A stretch of 64,000 bases of DNA from Amycolatopsis circi (GCF_003385235.1 NZ_PQIA01000026.1:1-64000), one strand, 5' to 3'. Counted from the stretch's first letter, positions 1 to 8,847 are shown. Notes: generated by a model not told the origin, from the letters alone. Program-made: numbers and translations.

Positions 1-19
1 CAGCTGGCTTGACGGCCTG

Positions 20-433
20 ATGTTCAACATCGGGGACTCGCCGGGTGGCGGAGGCGGGGCTGCTGCGGGCGGTGGTCCGGGTTCGGGAGGGCAGGGGTTC
101 AGCCTCAGCCATGATGAGGCGATGAGCATGCTGAATCTGGCGCGCGGCATCCGCGACGATCTGGCGAAGATGATCCCCAAGGCAGAACGTCTCACGCATC
201 TGAACCCGCCTGCCGAGGACCCTGCCAGCAAGGGCTACAACGCACTTCTTTCCGGATCAGGCGCGGGCGCCAGCGCATTCGGCCACGGCCTGGGCCACAT
301 TCAGCGCGAACGCGACTACGTCTCGACGCTGATCGAACGGCTGGAGAAGGCCCTGCACATCACCCAGAGCGGCGACGGCGACGCCGCCGGAGCGGTGCAG
401 AACGCCGCGAACTCGGGCGGAGGACTCGCCTGA
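20..433 (+). CDS. ESX-cluster small helical protein, hypothetical
   Basis: This is a 137-residue protein with a Gly/Ala-rich N-terminal stretch of about 25 residues. It is followed by predicted amphipathic helices in the regions starting LSHDEAMSML and REDYVSTLIERLEKAL-like. It opens a tight co-directional run: its stop shares bases with the start of the next gene (TGATG). Size, low complexity and position before DUF3558, PPE-like and EspG genes suggest a WXG100-type or other ESX substrate or accessory protein. No WxG motif is visible, so this is inference from context. The frame stays open to the left edge and no clear ribosome site precedes the ATG, so the true start could lie upstream of the window. 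Confidence 0.6.
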   Translation: MFNIGDSPGGGGGAAAGGGPGSGGQGFSLSHDEAMSMLNLARGIRDDLAKMIPKAERLTHLNPPAEDPASKGYNALLSGSGAGASAFGHGLGHIQRERDYVSTLIERLEKALHITQSGDGDAAGAVQNAANSGGGLA

Positions 434-1071
434 TGGCTTCGCGCACACTCATGCAGTCAGCCGGGCTGGTCGTGCTCGCCGCGGTCGCGGCCAGCTGCAG
501 TTCGCCCGGCAATTCCGGTTCCGGCCTCCCGACGTCCGCAGGCCCGTCGGCGAGCACCTCCTCCTCGGCAGCCCTGCCGCACAGCGGCGCGCCGAAGGTC
601 GCGAACCCGCTGCCGTCGACGACCCTGGACGGCTCGCCCTGCGACGGCGGCCTCACCGGGGACCAGTTGAACGAGATCATCGGCCAGGCCCCGCAGGGCT
701 CGCCCGACACCAAGTCCAGCCTGGGCCCCAGCTGCACCTGGATCAACAGCGTCAAGGGTTCCTACGTCGACGTCGCCTACGACACCAAGAGCGACGACGG
801 ACTCAGCTCGTGGTACGCGAACACCAAGCCCAAGTCGGTGGTGTGGAAGGAATCCGACGTGCTCGGGTTCCCGTCGGTCGCGCACGTGACGCAGAGCAGC
901 GACTCCCCCGACGAGTTCTGCCAGGTCACCATCGGGATCAACGACCAGCGGACCGTGGACGTCTCCATCGGCCTCAGCGCAGCGAAAAAGGGAACCGTCG
1001 ACCCCTGCTACGTCGCGAACGTCGCCGCCCAGCGGGTGATGACGAATCTGAAGCACAAAGCGGGTTCATGA
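433..1071 (+). CDS. DUF3558 family lipoprotein
   Basis: This is a 212-residue exported lipoprotein. The N-terminus has a short hydrophobic signal peptide ending in a lipobox (A19-A20-S21-C22), so the mature protein should be lipid-anchored at Cys22. A Ser/Pro/Thr-rich linker of about 35 residues follows. The DUF3558-type globular domain then carries spaced cysteines (SPCDGG, PSCTWI, EFCQVT, DPCYVA) that could form two disulfides. DUF3558 proteins are common in ESX accessory loci of Pseudonocardiales, but their biochemical role is not known. The start overlaps the preceding stop, and the stop overlaps the next start at 1068 (ATGA), so translation is probably coupled. Confidence 0.85.
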   Translation: MASRTLMQSAGLVVLAAVAASCSSPGNSGSGLPTSAGPSASTSSSAALPHSGAPKVANPLPSTTLDGSPCDGGLTGDQLNEIIGQAPQGSPDTKSSLGPSCTWINSVKGSYVDVAYDTKSDDGLSSWYANTKPKSVVWKESDVLGFPSVAHVTQSSDSPDEFCQVTIGINDQRTVDVSIGLSAAKKGTVDPCYVANVAAQRVMTNLKHKAGS

Positions 1072-2453
1072 TGTCGATCTTCGATGTCCTGGGCGACGCC
1101 GCGAAAGCCGTCGGGCACGCCGTCGAAGGCGCCGTCGAGTGGGTCGGAGACCGGGCCAGCGACGTCGGCGGATGGTTCGGCGAGCTGTTCGAGGGCAACC
1201 TCGGCGAGCAGGCCGTGTCCCAGTCGGAACTGGTCAAGCAGATCATGGCGAGCAAGGGCGCGCCGGACTGGCACGGCGGCGCCGACCAGGCCGCGGAACT
1301 GGCCGAGCAGCACGCGCAGGTCAGCGGCCGCGTGCAGCAGCTGATGTCGGGCATGGAATCGTCCTGGACCGGTGGCGGCGCGGACGCCGCGCAGGCGCGG
1401 ATCAAGCCGCTGGCGGAGGTGTCGCAGGCCGCGTCGCAGACCTTCACCGCGAACTCGCAGAACGCCAGCGGCCTGGCGCACGGGTTCGACCAGCTCAAGG
1501 CGTCGCTGCGGCCGATGCCCGAGACTCCGCCGCACCGGACGTTCCTGGACGAGGCACAGTTCTGGCGGACCACTGACACCGAAGCGAAAATCAACCAGTA
1601 CAACGAGATCGCGCAGCAGAATCTCGACAAGTACAACTCCTACGCGGACACCGCGAAGTCCGCGGGCCAAGGCTTGAAGATCGACTACGGGCAATTGCAG
1701 GACTTCGGCGACGGCAACGTCGACATCACCTCACAGCCGAACGAGCCCGCCGACCACAGGACAGGCCCGGACAGCACTCACCAGCGCAGCAGAGGCCACC
1801 AGCCGCCCGTGGCAGCTCCGGGCACCAGCGGGCCTGCGCAGTCGTTCGCTCCCCCTCCGCCGCCGTCGACGCCGGTGCAGTACCAGCCGCCGGCCAGGGA
1901 CGCGGCGGGGCTGCCGCGCTACCAGCCTGGAGGCGGACCCGGCGACGGGACGACCACAGCCGGATGGATACCGCCGGCATACGAGCGCCCGAACAGCCCG
2001 GGCTGGGCATCTCCCACGCTGCCGAACACCGGTGCCGGCGTCAACGGCGGCAACCCCTCGCCGGGGTTCGTCGCGGGCTTCGGCCCCACGGGCGGCTTCG
2101 GGCCCACCGGCGGACTGCCGGGGACCGGTTCGGGCAGTCCTGGCGGGAGCACGGGCGGCCGAGCCGGCGGGTCCGCCGGACCGGGCGCGGGTTCCGGTGC
2201 CGCGGAAGAACCGGGGGCCCGCGGCGGCGCGAACTCGGCCGCGGCCCGAGGCGCGGCCGGTGCCAAGGGAACGCCCGGGATGGGCGGCATGGCCGGCGGC
2301 GGCAAGGGCGGGAAAGGCGAGGAAGACAAGGAACACCAGCGCAAGTACGGGCTGGACGACGATTCCGCGTTCGACCTCACCGACGACGAGGACGGCCGGC
2401 TGCGCGACCCGCGCACCGGCCTGCCGCCGACCCCGCCCACCATCGGAGGCTGA
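1068..2453 (+). CDS. PPE/WXG100-like ESX substrate with Pro/Gly-rich tail
   Basis: This is a 461-residue protein. Residues about 1-220 are predicted helical and contain a WxG-type turn (SSWTGGG) followed by a long coiled helix, as in PPE and WXG100 proteins exported by type VII secretion. Residues about 220-430 are a disordered Pro/Gly/Ala-rich region, and the end is acidic (DDDSAFDLTDDEDG). The ATG at 1068 overlaps the previous stop (ATGA). A longer open frame begins upstream but lies antiphase inside the DUF3558 gene. The next gene is an EspG homologue, a family that chaperones PPE proteins, which supports this call. Translocation to the surface is inferred, not shown. Confidence 0.75.
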   Translation: MMSIFDVLGDAAKAVGHAVEGAVEWVGDRASDVGGWFGELFEGNLGEQAVSQSELVKQIMASKGAPDWHGGADQAAELAEQHAQVSGRVQQLMSGMESSWTGGGADAAQARIKPLAEVSQAASQTFTANSQNASGLAHGFDQLKASLRPMPETPPHRTFLDEAQFWRTTDTEAKINQYNEIAQQNLDKYNSYADTAKSAGQGLKIDYGQLQDFGDGNVDITSQPNEPADHRTGPDSTHQRSRGHQPPVAAPGTSGPAQSFAPPPPPSTPVQYQPPARDAAGLPRYQPGGGPGDGTTTAGWIPPAYERPNSPGWASPTLPNTGAGVNGGNPSPGFVAGFGPTGGFGPTGGLPGTGSGSPGGSTGGRAGGSAGPGAGSGAAEEPGARGGANSAAARGAAGAKGTPGMGGMAGGGKGGKGEEDKEHQRKYGLDDDSAFDLTDDEDGRLRDPRTGLPPTPPTIGG

Positions 2454-2462
2454 CCCGCGCCG

Positions 2463-3215
2463 ATGACGATCATCGACAGACCGGTCCGGATGCCGCGACC
2501 GGCGTTCTTCGCCGCCTGGAACTACACCGGCCTGACCAGCCTCCCGGTCGTGGTAAGCCCTGAACACGCCTACATGACCGCCGAATTCGCCGCCGAGCGG
2601 GAGCGGCGAGCGATGGACCGGTTCGCCGCCCTCGGACTCGCCACCCCGGACGGACGGCTTACCCCGCAGTTCCGGGCCACCCTGGAACTGCTCGCCGCAC
2701 CCGCCCGCGAGTGCTACTCCTGGACCGCGTTCGCCCACCGCCCGCACGACGACGGCGCGTTCTTCGTCGCCGCGGCCGGACGCGACGCCGTCCGGCTGAT
2801 CACCGACCACCAGTCGATCCAGCTCGACCCGATCCCGCCCCGCAACCTCGCCACCGCACTAATCGAGGCCCTGCCGGAACACCCACCAGCCCGAATGACA
2901 ACCCTGCGGATCCCCACGACCTACCTCGAAGACACCGACGTCGACCCGCTCTCGGAAATGTCCGGCCACGCCGACGACCTGCGCCACCTCCTCCGAAGCG
3001 AACGCACGGCTGTGCACAAGCTCCACGCCGCGGTCGGACACAGCGCCGACCGCGTCCACAGCACAGCCCTGACCGTCTACGACCTCACCCGCGCAGGCCG
3101 CGTGCTCGCCTTCACCAGCGACACCCCAGACGGCGGACTGGAAGCCACCGTATGCAGCGGCAACCGCACCAACCTCGTCGACGCGCTCAACCTCACCCTC
3201 AACGGACTCGCCTGA
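2463..3215 (+). CDS. ESX secretion-associated protein EspG family
   Basis: This is a 250-residue cytoplasmic protein of the EspG type, whose known members bind PE/PPE substrates and deliver them to the ESX secretion machinery. The N-terminal half contains the Arg/Trp-rich segment around EFAAERERRAMDR and the central sheet region (CYSWTAFAH, GAFFVAAAGRDAVRL). The C-terminal third has the typical late strands (ALTVYDLTRAGRVLAFT) and a closing helix. Length is normal for the family. It lies 9 bp after the PPE-like gene, so the two probably form a chaperone-substrate pair. No ESX ATPase or membrane component is in view, so this is an orphan accessory locus or the edge of a larger one. Confidence 0.85.
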   Translation: MTIIDRPVRMPRPAFFAAWNYTGLTSLPVVVSPEHAYMTAEFAAERERRAMDRFAALGLATPDGRLTPQFRATLELLAAPARECYSWTAFAHRPHDDGAFFVAAAGRDAVRLITDHQSIQLDPIPPRNLATALIEALPEHPPARMTTLRIPTTYLEDTDVDPLSEMSGHADDLRHLLRSERTAVHKLHAAVGHSADRVHSTALTVYDLTRAGRVLAFTSDTPDGGLEATVCSGNRTNLVDALNLTLNGLA

Positions 3216-3312
3216 ACCCATGGATCACGGCCCCCTGGCATACGCAATCCGATGCGGCTACCCGGACAGACGGTGATCCTGCCGCAGACACCCGCGGTCG
3301 CCTCTTCCGCGC

Positions 3313-3540
3313 TCAGCACTGGCTCCACGGGTAAAGCGCGCTGAACTGATCGAACGCGTCATTCAAATCCTCATCCCGAGCCAGACCGTCCACGACGACC
3401 GACGCTCCCGAAAGCACATCCGCAGCAGCGAGCACACCGACGACAGCTTGCACGACCGCGGCATACCGACCCGGCGGCACATCAGGCGGCAACTGCACCC
3501 GAAACTCACGAGGCACCACACGAGGAAGGCTGCCTGTCAT
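3313..3540 (-). CDS. small hypothetical protein
   Basis: This is a 75-residue frame on the minus strand, convergent with the EspG gene. The sequence looks protein-like: a basic N-terminus (SLPRVVPREFRV), a Val/Ala-rich helix in the middle, and an acidic helical end (ARDEDLNDAFDQF). I recognise no family. A GTG 21 bases further upstream is an alternative start, and neither start has a good ribosome site. It may be a real small gene at the edge of the accessory island or a remnant. Bases 3562-3849 beyond it hold no gene I can support. Confidence 0.35.
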   Translation of the reverse strand: MTGSLPRVVPREFRVQLPPDVPPGRYAAVVQAVVGVLAAADVLSGASVVVDGLARDEDLNDAFDQFSALYPWSQC

Positions 3541-3849
3541 CAGTTGGTGACGCCAACTCACGTTGTGACCGGACTTAGTCGCTGTCCGGCTGACGGATTT
3601 GCTTACGAGCGGTCAAATAGCCATCGGCTGGCGGGGCCACCCCTGCGACCGAATTACGATGTGCGACCGAAAGACTGAGGAAGGCACGGCACAACCTGCT
3701 AGCTGACGCCCTCGACGCCGACGTGGTGCTCATCCGCCCGAATGCCCTGGCCAGCACGAACTCTGCGTAGCGACAGTCCAGAGTGGACCATGGAATTTCC
3801 GGACATCCGCCCGGCAAACACGCGGATTCAGCAAGCTTACGGTTAGAAC

Positions 3850-4272
3850 TTAGGCTGCCTCTGTGATCATCGCCATTGCCCTGCGCGTCGCTGTATGCCA
3901 GGTTCCTCTGGCCTCTTCCCAGCCCTGCCGATCCGGGCGATGACGCCGGTGCCCCTTCGGCCAGCTTTCGGTGCACCGGAAGTGATGCTCCAGCACCACC
4001 TGTGGATCTTTGAAGCCGTAGCCGCTGTCGAGGACGGCGCTGTCATAGCCGCCAGGACTGGCGAGGGCAACGGCAAGCCGAGGCGGATCGGTCCGGTCTG
4101 CAACCAGACTTACACGGTTCTTGTAGTCATCCACACGGTCGGCTGCGTAGTACCCGACCAGCGTCAAGTCCTCGGACTCTGCGCCTCGCCAGTCAGGATC
4201 GCCCGGCCAAGCGAGTACAGCGCCGGGGTGCAATATCCCGGAGACGACTGGCGCGGGCTGCTGAGCAGACAT
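3850..4272 (-). CDS. hypothetical protein, second gene of a minus-strand pair
   Basis: This is a 140-residue protein of unknown family. The body (LHPGAVLAWPGDPDW, DLTLVGYYAADRVDDYK, VALASPGGYDSAVLDSGYG) reads like a small beta-rich cytoplasmic domain. The tail is rich in Arg, His and Trp and may be disordered or altered by a late frameshift. The ATG at 4272 lies 62 bp after the stop of the upstream minus-strand gene, so they are likely co-transcribed. There are no membrane segments and no catalytic signature I recognise. Longer in-frame extensions upstream exist but read as non-coding Arg-rich sequence. Confidence 0.45.
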   Translation of the reverse strand: MSAQQPAPVVSGILHPGAVLAWPGDPDWRGAESEDLTLVGYYAADRVDDYKNRVSLVADRTDPPRLAVALASPGGYDSAVLDSGYGFKDPQVVLEHHFRCTESWPKGHRRHRPDRQGWEEARGTWHTATRRAMAMITEAA

Positions 4273-4334
4273 CGGCCCAACGGCCCGCGACCGACGGTCA
4301 CGCAGACTCCAACCGAGGCCGGACAAAGGCAGAG

Positions 4335-4895
4335 TCAAGACCGCAGCTGACAGCCGTGGACCTCGTGTGGTTCGTCGTGGTCGACGCGCCGCCACATCGC
4401 GATACGTTCCTTCTCAAGCCCGGTCGGCCGGAACGGCCGGAAACGAACCCTGACGCCGTCCAACCACACCGCGTTCAGCTCGCCGAGCGCGTTCATCCCG
4501 GGGGAAAGCTCGCCCGGCTCGACTGTGCCGGTGTCCGGATTCTCCGCGAAGTGCAACAGTTCACGGACGACCTCCCACGCGTACGGGCCGCCGACCCAGT
4601 CGAGGTCGATGTGACCGTCAATCGTGCGCCACCGGTCCCGCTGCTGGACACCGTCGAGGATGTAGCTGTCGCGCAGCGCCAGCTCGATCGCGCCAAGGGC
4701 AGCGCGATGCTGGCGAACGGTCGGGTACGGCCGACTCCGCCGCTCCGGGTCCGTATCCCAGATCACGGGCAGATGTGGGTACTCGGCGGCGATCTTCAGC
4801 TCCCGCAGGATCTCGCGTTGGGCCTGTCGGAAAGTCACGTCATTCACGTGCTGGCGAGCACGAATGATCGCTTTTAGCTTGCGGTCCTGCGTCAT
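4335..4895 (-). CDS. hypothetical protein
   Basis: This is a 186-residue protein with balanced composition and no membrane segments. The N-terminus is helical and basic (DRKLKAIIRARQHVND, QREILRELKIA). The middle contains RTIDGHIDLDWVGGPYAWE. A Pro/Arg-rich region with RFRPFRPTGLEKER closes it. I do not recognise the family. The ATG at 4895 is preceded on the minus strand by GAGGA at about 11 bases, a usable but distant ribosome site. A longer frame starts upstream but its extra residues look non-coding. It is followed by another unknown gene in the same direction, in a region where neighbouring DNA is degenerate. Confidence 0.5.
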   Translation of the reverse strand: MTQDRKLKAIIRARQHVNDVTFRQAQREILRELKIAAEYPHLPVIWDTDPERRSRPYPTVRQHRAALGAIELALRDSYILDGVQQRDRWRTIDGHIDLDWVGGPYAWEVVRELLHFAENPDTGTVEPGELSPGMNALGELNAVWLDGVRVRFRPFRPTGLEKERIAMWRRVDHDEPHEVHGCQLRS

Positions 4896-5617
4896 GGCCG
4901 ATGTCCTCACCGCGAGGTCTCCCACGCAGCCTCGCCGGGGATACAGGATCGAACCGACGGGTTTCTGCACGCGATTCTGAGAACCTTGTCCTCAACGCGC
5001 CGTCGGCGTGGGCGGATCGACGCTCGGAGACAGGCCTGCGTGCCGGCCCGCCATCACGATAGCCGCTCCGCCACGAACCGGCACCGCTGGGCGGAACCGC
5101 CCCTTGATCTTCAACATGGCGCTGGTTCGGAGCCGATAGCAGGCCATCGGTTACGAAACTCAGCTGCATCCATGCCGTAATCACCAGCATCACGGCGACA
5201 ACGCCCATCCACCTCGGTTCGATGAAATTGATCTGTCTGATCGCCATCGCATCACGTCGCCGAAGCTCCCGCAGCCCAGTCTCCAGAGCGATCGCCGAGT
5301 TGCCGTTCCTGGCCGACTTTGGTGTTGAGATAGGTGGCTGTGGTGTAGGCGTCGATCATCCGGCATCGATGCGCGTCAGCGACATGGAGAACGTAACCCT
5401 TGCCCAGGCCACGCACGATGTTGCGGCGTCAATCCCTACCTCCAGTCGGGCAAGTAGATGCCTGCGGCTCGCACGTTTGCAGCAACTCCTCCCTGGCCTC
5501 GCTGTGGCGGCGATAGCCTCGCGCCATTCGCCCATTGGAGTGGCTCCATGTATCCACTCCATCACCGCCCGCCTCCTCTCCGGCACGACTGCGGTCCGGA
5601 GATGAGAGGAAACAAAC
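4896..5617. other. 720-bp stretch without a supportable gene
   Basis: Several short frames run on the minus strand. One (start at 5247) encodes a plausible N-terminal membrane helix (MGVVAVMLVITAW) but dissolves into Arg-rich sequence. Another, with no normal start, ends near 5260 just before it. These look like pieces of decayed genes rather than intact ones. A tRNA-like GTTCGATCC occurs near 4940-4960 but does not fold. Confidence 0.4.
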
Positions 5618-6052
5618 GTGGATCCGAACTTCGACCTGGGCGCGTTGACCGAGCAAGCGGCTCAGGTGGTGGTGAAAGGCTTCATGACCGGCGCAGCAAC
5701 GGCGCTGCGCGACCGTCTTGTGCAGCTGTTCACCCGGGGGAAATCCACCGAGGAACCGACGGCGGAGGAGCGCAGGCTCGACGAGACGAGCAACCAGCTC
5801 GAAGCGGCCTCCGACGACGAGCGACACGACGTCGCCGAGCAACTCGCCACGAGTTGGAGCCGACGCCTGCTGGTCTTCCTCGAGGACCACCCCGAAGCCG
5901 CCGAAGAGCTACAGCAGATCATTGCCGAATTCGCTCCGGACGAAGACGAAGAGGCCAGCAGGCCCCGGTCGGTATCCGCCAAAGCCGGAGACAACTCGAT
6001 CGTCATCGCGTCTGGCCGGAATACCAACATCAAGGGTGGTGTCCAGCGATGA
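5618..6052 (+). CDS. putative amyloid-motif effector or adaptor, first gene of an NLR-like operon
   Basis: This is a 144-residue protein. Residues 1-40 form an Ala/Leu-rich amphipathic helix region (LTEQAAQVVVKGFMTGAAT) that could insert in or contact membranes. Residues 45-110 are a charged helical segment. The C-terminus (120-138) is a short Gly/Asn/Ser motif, SAKAGDNSIVIASGRNTNI. It aligns residue by residue with residues 20-38 of the next protein (identical at S, A, G, D, S, V, A, G, R and I positions). In known bacterial NLR systems, amyloid signalling motifs (BASS class) sit at the C-terminus of the effector and the N-terminus of the adjacent ATPase, exactly this arrangement. The effector activity itself is not identified. 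The stop overlaps the next start (ATGA). Confidence 0.6.
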   Translation: MDPNFDLGALTEQAAQVVVKGFMTGAATALRDRLVQLFTRGKSTEEPTAEERRLDETSNQLEAASDDERHDVAEQLATSWSRRLLVFLEDHPEAAEELQQIIAEFAPDEDEEASRPRSVSAKAGDNSIVIASGRNTNIKGGVQR

Positions 6053-8025
6053 CTGCCTCATACGAGGAATCGCCAGCCTTCCCGGAAGTTCCAGACACTA
6101 TGGTCAGCGCGAGCGGCGGCGATCACAGCTCTGTTTACGCGGCGGGCCGCGACCTCACGATCCTGCTCGGGAAGGCGCTCGGGCTCCAAAGCCTGCAACC
6201 AGAATTACAGCAGGTGCAAACCTGCTATGCGCCCATCGCGGCGAGCGAGTGGGCCCAGGTCGTTAAGGCCTGGCGCGCATCGCGTCTGGTGATCATCACG
6301 GGTCCGCCCCGGGTCGGCAAGCGCACGGCGGCCCTACGGCTGCTCTCGCAGCGCGACTCGGACACCAAGCTCGCTGACTTCAGCCTGGCGGGAGTACGCG
6401 AGTTGCGCAAGGACTGGGAGACACCCGATGTCGGGATGCTCCCCGTCCTGCCAGGCACGTATCTGCTCGATCTGGGCGAGACACCAGCGGAGACCCTCCC
6501 CGAAGACTTCGGGGAGGGCTTGCGGTCATTCGTCGAGGACCCGGCGCACACGAAGATCCGACTCGTTGTAACGATGACCGACGACGCCAGTACGCGGTGC
6601 GCGAGCTCGTTGCACCAGCAAGTCGCGCGGGTGACGCGTCCTTCGCCGACCGACGTCGTCAAGGCACACCTGCAGCTGCTTGACCACGAAACACGCGCGG
6701 AATGGATCGATCACGAGCCACTGGACACACTGCTCACCGCGGATTCCTCACCACGGGATGCCGTGAGCCTCGCGCGGGCGATCGCGCACGCGCCCGACCC
6801 GGGAACCGACAAAGACAAGATCCTCGCCAGCGTCGCTGACGAGTTCCGGCGCTGGAGCGGGTACCTGACGGCCAAGTTCAACGGCCAGAACAGAAAGGCC
6901 GACGACGTCGCGCTTTTCATCGCCGCCGCAGTGGTAGACGGCGCCCCGCCGGACGTCGTCTGGAAAGCAGCCATGACGCTGCTCGGCCCGAATCGCCTGC
7001 ACCCCACGGTCGAACAGCTCCTACTCGAAGACGATCTCGAAACCAGGCTTCGCGCCATCACCGGCCACGGAAACGACGCTGCCTTGGACCGCGTGTCTCT
7101 CGACGTTACGCGCCGCGGAATCAGCACCGCCGTGCTACCGCACCTGTGGCGCCAACGACCACAGCTCGTCCCGGCGCTTCTTGCCTGGATTCAGGCGATC
7201 ACCGGCTCCGACGGCGTCGCCAAGGAACATCTGCCTGCGATCGGGGAACGGCTGGCTGTGCTGGCCGAAACACACCCGGGTGCCGGACTCGTCGACACCT
7301 TCCTGAAGTGGGCCGAGAAGGACATCGAGAACAGGCAGCTGGTGGCTGCTCTGCTGACTCGGCTGGCCGGTGACGGTGCCGTTGGCACCGAGATACGGAG
7401 GAGGACCTGGGACGCGGCCTACAACTACCACAAACGGACCACTACCACGACCTCCACGCATGAAGCGGCGGTCGTCGCAGAAATGTGCGCCGGCCGGTTC
7501 GCCATCGATTACCCCAATGAAACACTTGTGCGGCTGAAGTGGCTGCTGGACGGTCCGGCGTCGGAAGACGTCCACGCCCCAGCCCGCCGGGCGCTGCGCA
7601 AGCTCTGCACGTCCACCGATCAGGTCATGGCTCTCCTGCGCACCGCGCTGGCGTGGCGCAAGGAAGCGCCGAACGCGAGTGCCCGGGTCGTGCTGTACTT
7701 GCTCGACCCCGATGACGGAGAGACCTCGCTTGCGCTGCTCGAACTGGCCGAACGCCAACCGGAGGTGCTCGAAGCTGTCCGCGCCGGCTGGGGAATCCTG
7801 CTCGAAGCGAACGCCGTGCGCAGAGAAACCGCGAAGTTGATTCGAGAGTGGCTGACCGCGGTACCGTCCGGTGCGCTGCCACCCGAGCCGACCAAGACCG
7901 TGCTCGCCGAGGTTTTGCGTACCAGCGTCAGCAACAACGAGGTGGCTAAGGCGTTTCTGCCGGAGGGTGCCGACGATGTGCAGGGCCAACTCATGACCGA
8001 GATCATCGCGAAGAGCTGGCAGTGA
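6049..8025 (+). CDS. STAND/NLR-like P-loop ATPase with N-terminal amyloid-like motif
   Basis: This is a 658-residue cytoplasmic protein. Residues 20-38 (SASGGDHSSVYAAGRDLTI) match the C-terminal motif of the upstream protein. A P-loop domain follows with Walker A GPPRVGKRT (85-93) and a Walker B-like YLLDL (138-142). The remaining 400 or more residues are predicted mostly helical and could be a superstructure-forming sensor, but no TPR or WD consensus stands out. STAND ATPases act as ligand-triggered oligomerising switches in immunity and regulation. The ATG at 6049 sits in an ATGA overlap. A longer open frame upstream only reads antiphase through the previous gene. The stop overlaps a GTG start of the third gene. 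Confidence 0.7.
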   Translation: MTASYEESPAFPEVPDTMVSASGGDHSSVYAAGRDLTILLGKALGLQSLQPELQQVQTCYAPIAASEWAQVVKAWRASRLVIITGPPRVGKRTAALRLLSQRDSDTKLADFSLAGVRELRKDWETPDVGMLPVLPGTYLLDLGETPAETLPEDFGEGLRSFVEDPAHTKIRLVVTMTDDASTRCASSLHQQVARVTRPSPTDVVKAHLQLLDHETRAEWIDHEPLDTLLTADSSPRDAVSLARAIAHAPDPGTDKDKILASVADEFRRWSGYLTAKFNGQNRKADDVALFIAAAVVDGAPPDVVWKAAMTLLGPNRLHPTVEQLLLEDDLETRLRAITGHGNDAALDRVSLDVTRRGISTAVLPHLWRQRPQLVPALLAWIQAITGSDGVAKEHLPAIGERLAVLAETHPGAGLVDTFLKWAEKDIENRQLVAALLTRLAGDGAVGTEIRRRTWDAAYNYHKRTTTTTSTHEAAVVAEMCAGRFAIDYPNETLVRLKWLLDGPASEDVHAPARRALRKLCTSTDQVMALLRTALAWRKEAPNASARVVLYLLDPDDGETSLALLELAERQPEVLEAVRAGWGILLEANAVRRETAKLIREWLTAVPSGALPPEPTKTVLAEVLRTSVSNNEVAKAFLPEGADDVQGQLMTEIIAKSWQ

Positions 8026-8753
8026 GGCGATGGGGAAGCCGTCACGGCGGACGAGGCCGGATCCAGTTCACCGCGCGGCTGGACAGCAACCTGCCAACCG
8101 TCAGGTTCAGTGCGGCCATGACCGTAGGGTGGAATCGCACCACGGCGCAACAACAGGAACCTCTCGTCCGCGCGATCGTCCGGAAGGACGTGGAGGCAGC
8201 GCTCGGAAAGGAGTCCCCGCACGACCTCGGTGCAGCAGCCGATGCCGTCTGGTTGCACACAGGAGGCGGATTCAATTCCCAGCAGCACGGTCTAACTATC
8301 AAACTCGAGGCTGTCCAAATCAGGCTGGACGAGGAAGCTCGCAGAGCGCTCGCGGATCATGAGGAGGCTTCTCGGCTCGCCTGGCAACGCGCCGAAAACC
8401 TCACGATGCAAACGAAGTCATTGCGAGATCTGCTCAAAAGCCAGGACACCGGCCTGGCATGGCTGCTTCGCCAGCACGGCCAAATAGTCCTCACGAACTC
8501 GATCGACGCCGATCGTCTGATAACTATCCTGAACAATATCGCGGCCGTGCGACCGGTGCCGTCCGTCGGCAAGACCCTAGTCGACCAGCTTGTCGATCTG
8601 ATGCGGCAGTTCGTCGCACCCATCACCGAACCAGCTCAGAAGCAGTTGTTCCTGCAGATGCTGCCTTTCTTCTTCACTCATTACGGGAGGGACGACCTGG
8701 CGCAACAAGCAGAAGAGCTCGCCAAGAATCCGATAGACGAGCGTCCGCCATAA
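8022..8753 (+). CDS. hypothetical coiled-coil protein, third gene of the NLR-like operon
   Basis: This is a 243-residue protein starting at GTG in a GTGA overlap with the ATPase gene, so it is almost certainly co-translated. The N-terminal 90 residues are mixed strand and helix (TVRFSAAMTVGWNRT, VRKDVEAAL). A segment ending KLEAVQIRLDEEARRAL runs into a charged helix (DHEEASRLAWQRAEN), reminiscent of the junction between an SPFH/Band-7 domain and its coiled coil. That resemblance is weak and is my inference. The C-terminal 80 residues are helical (VDQLVDLMRQF, QKQLFLQMLPFFF). There is no membrane helix and no catalytic motif. Linkage suggests a sensor or regulatory subunit for the STAND ATPase. 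Confidence 0.55.
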   Translation: MRRWGSRHGGRGRIQFTARLDSNLPTVRFSAAMTVGWNRTTAQQQEPLVRAIVRKDVEAALGKESPHDLGAAADAVWLHTGGGFNSQQHGLTIKLEAVQIRLDEEARRALADHEEASRLAWQRAENLTMQTKSLRDLLKSQDTGLAWLLRQHGQIVLTNSIDADRLITILNNIAAVRPVPSVGKTLVDQLVDLMRQFVAPITEPAQKQLFLQMLPFFFTHYGRDDLAQQAEELAKNPIDERPP

Positions 8754-8847
8754 CCTGCTCGTCGATGAGGCCGCCAGTGAGCGTCATGCTCATACCGCAC
8801 CGAGGCCAATAAGGGTACCTGCCTAACAGCGAATCGCGGAGGGAACG

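Noticed and set aside
4925-4990. tRNA-like sequence with GTTCGATCC on the minus strand
   Set aside because: The T-arm has only about three of five pairs and no anticodon stem or acceptor stem can be formed around it.
4840-5247. Minus-strand frame with one hydrophobic N-terminal helix
   Set aside because: Only the first 30 residues look protein-like. The rest is Arg-rich and overlaps the start of the next minus-strand gene.
5458-6048. N-terminal extension of the STAND ATPase frame
   Set aside because: It reads antiphase through the upstream effector gene with Arg/Gly-rich, non-coding character. The ATG in the ATGA overlap at 6049 fits better.
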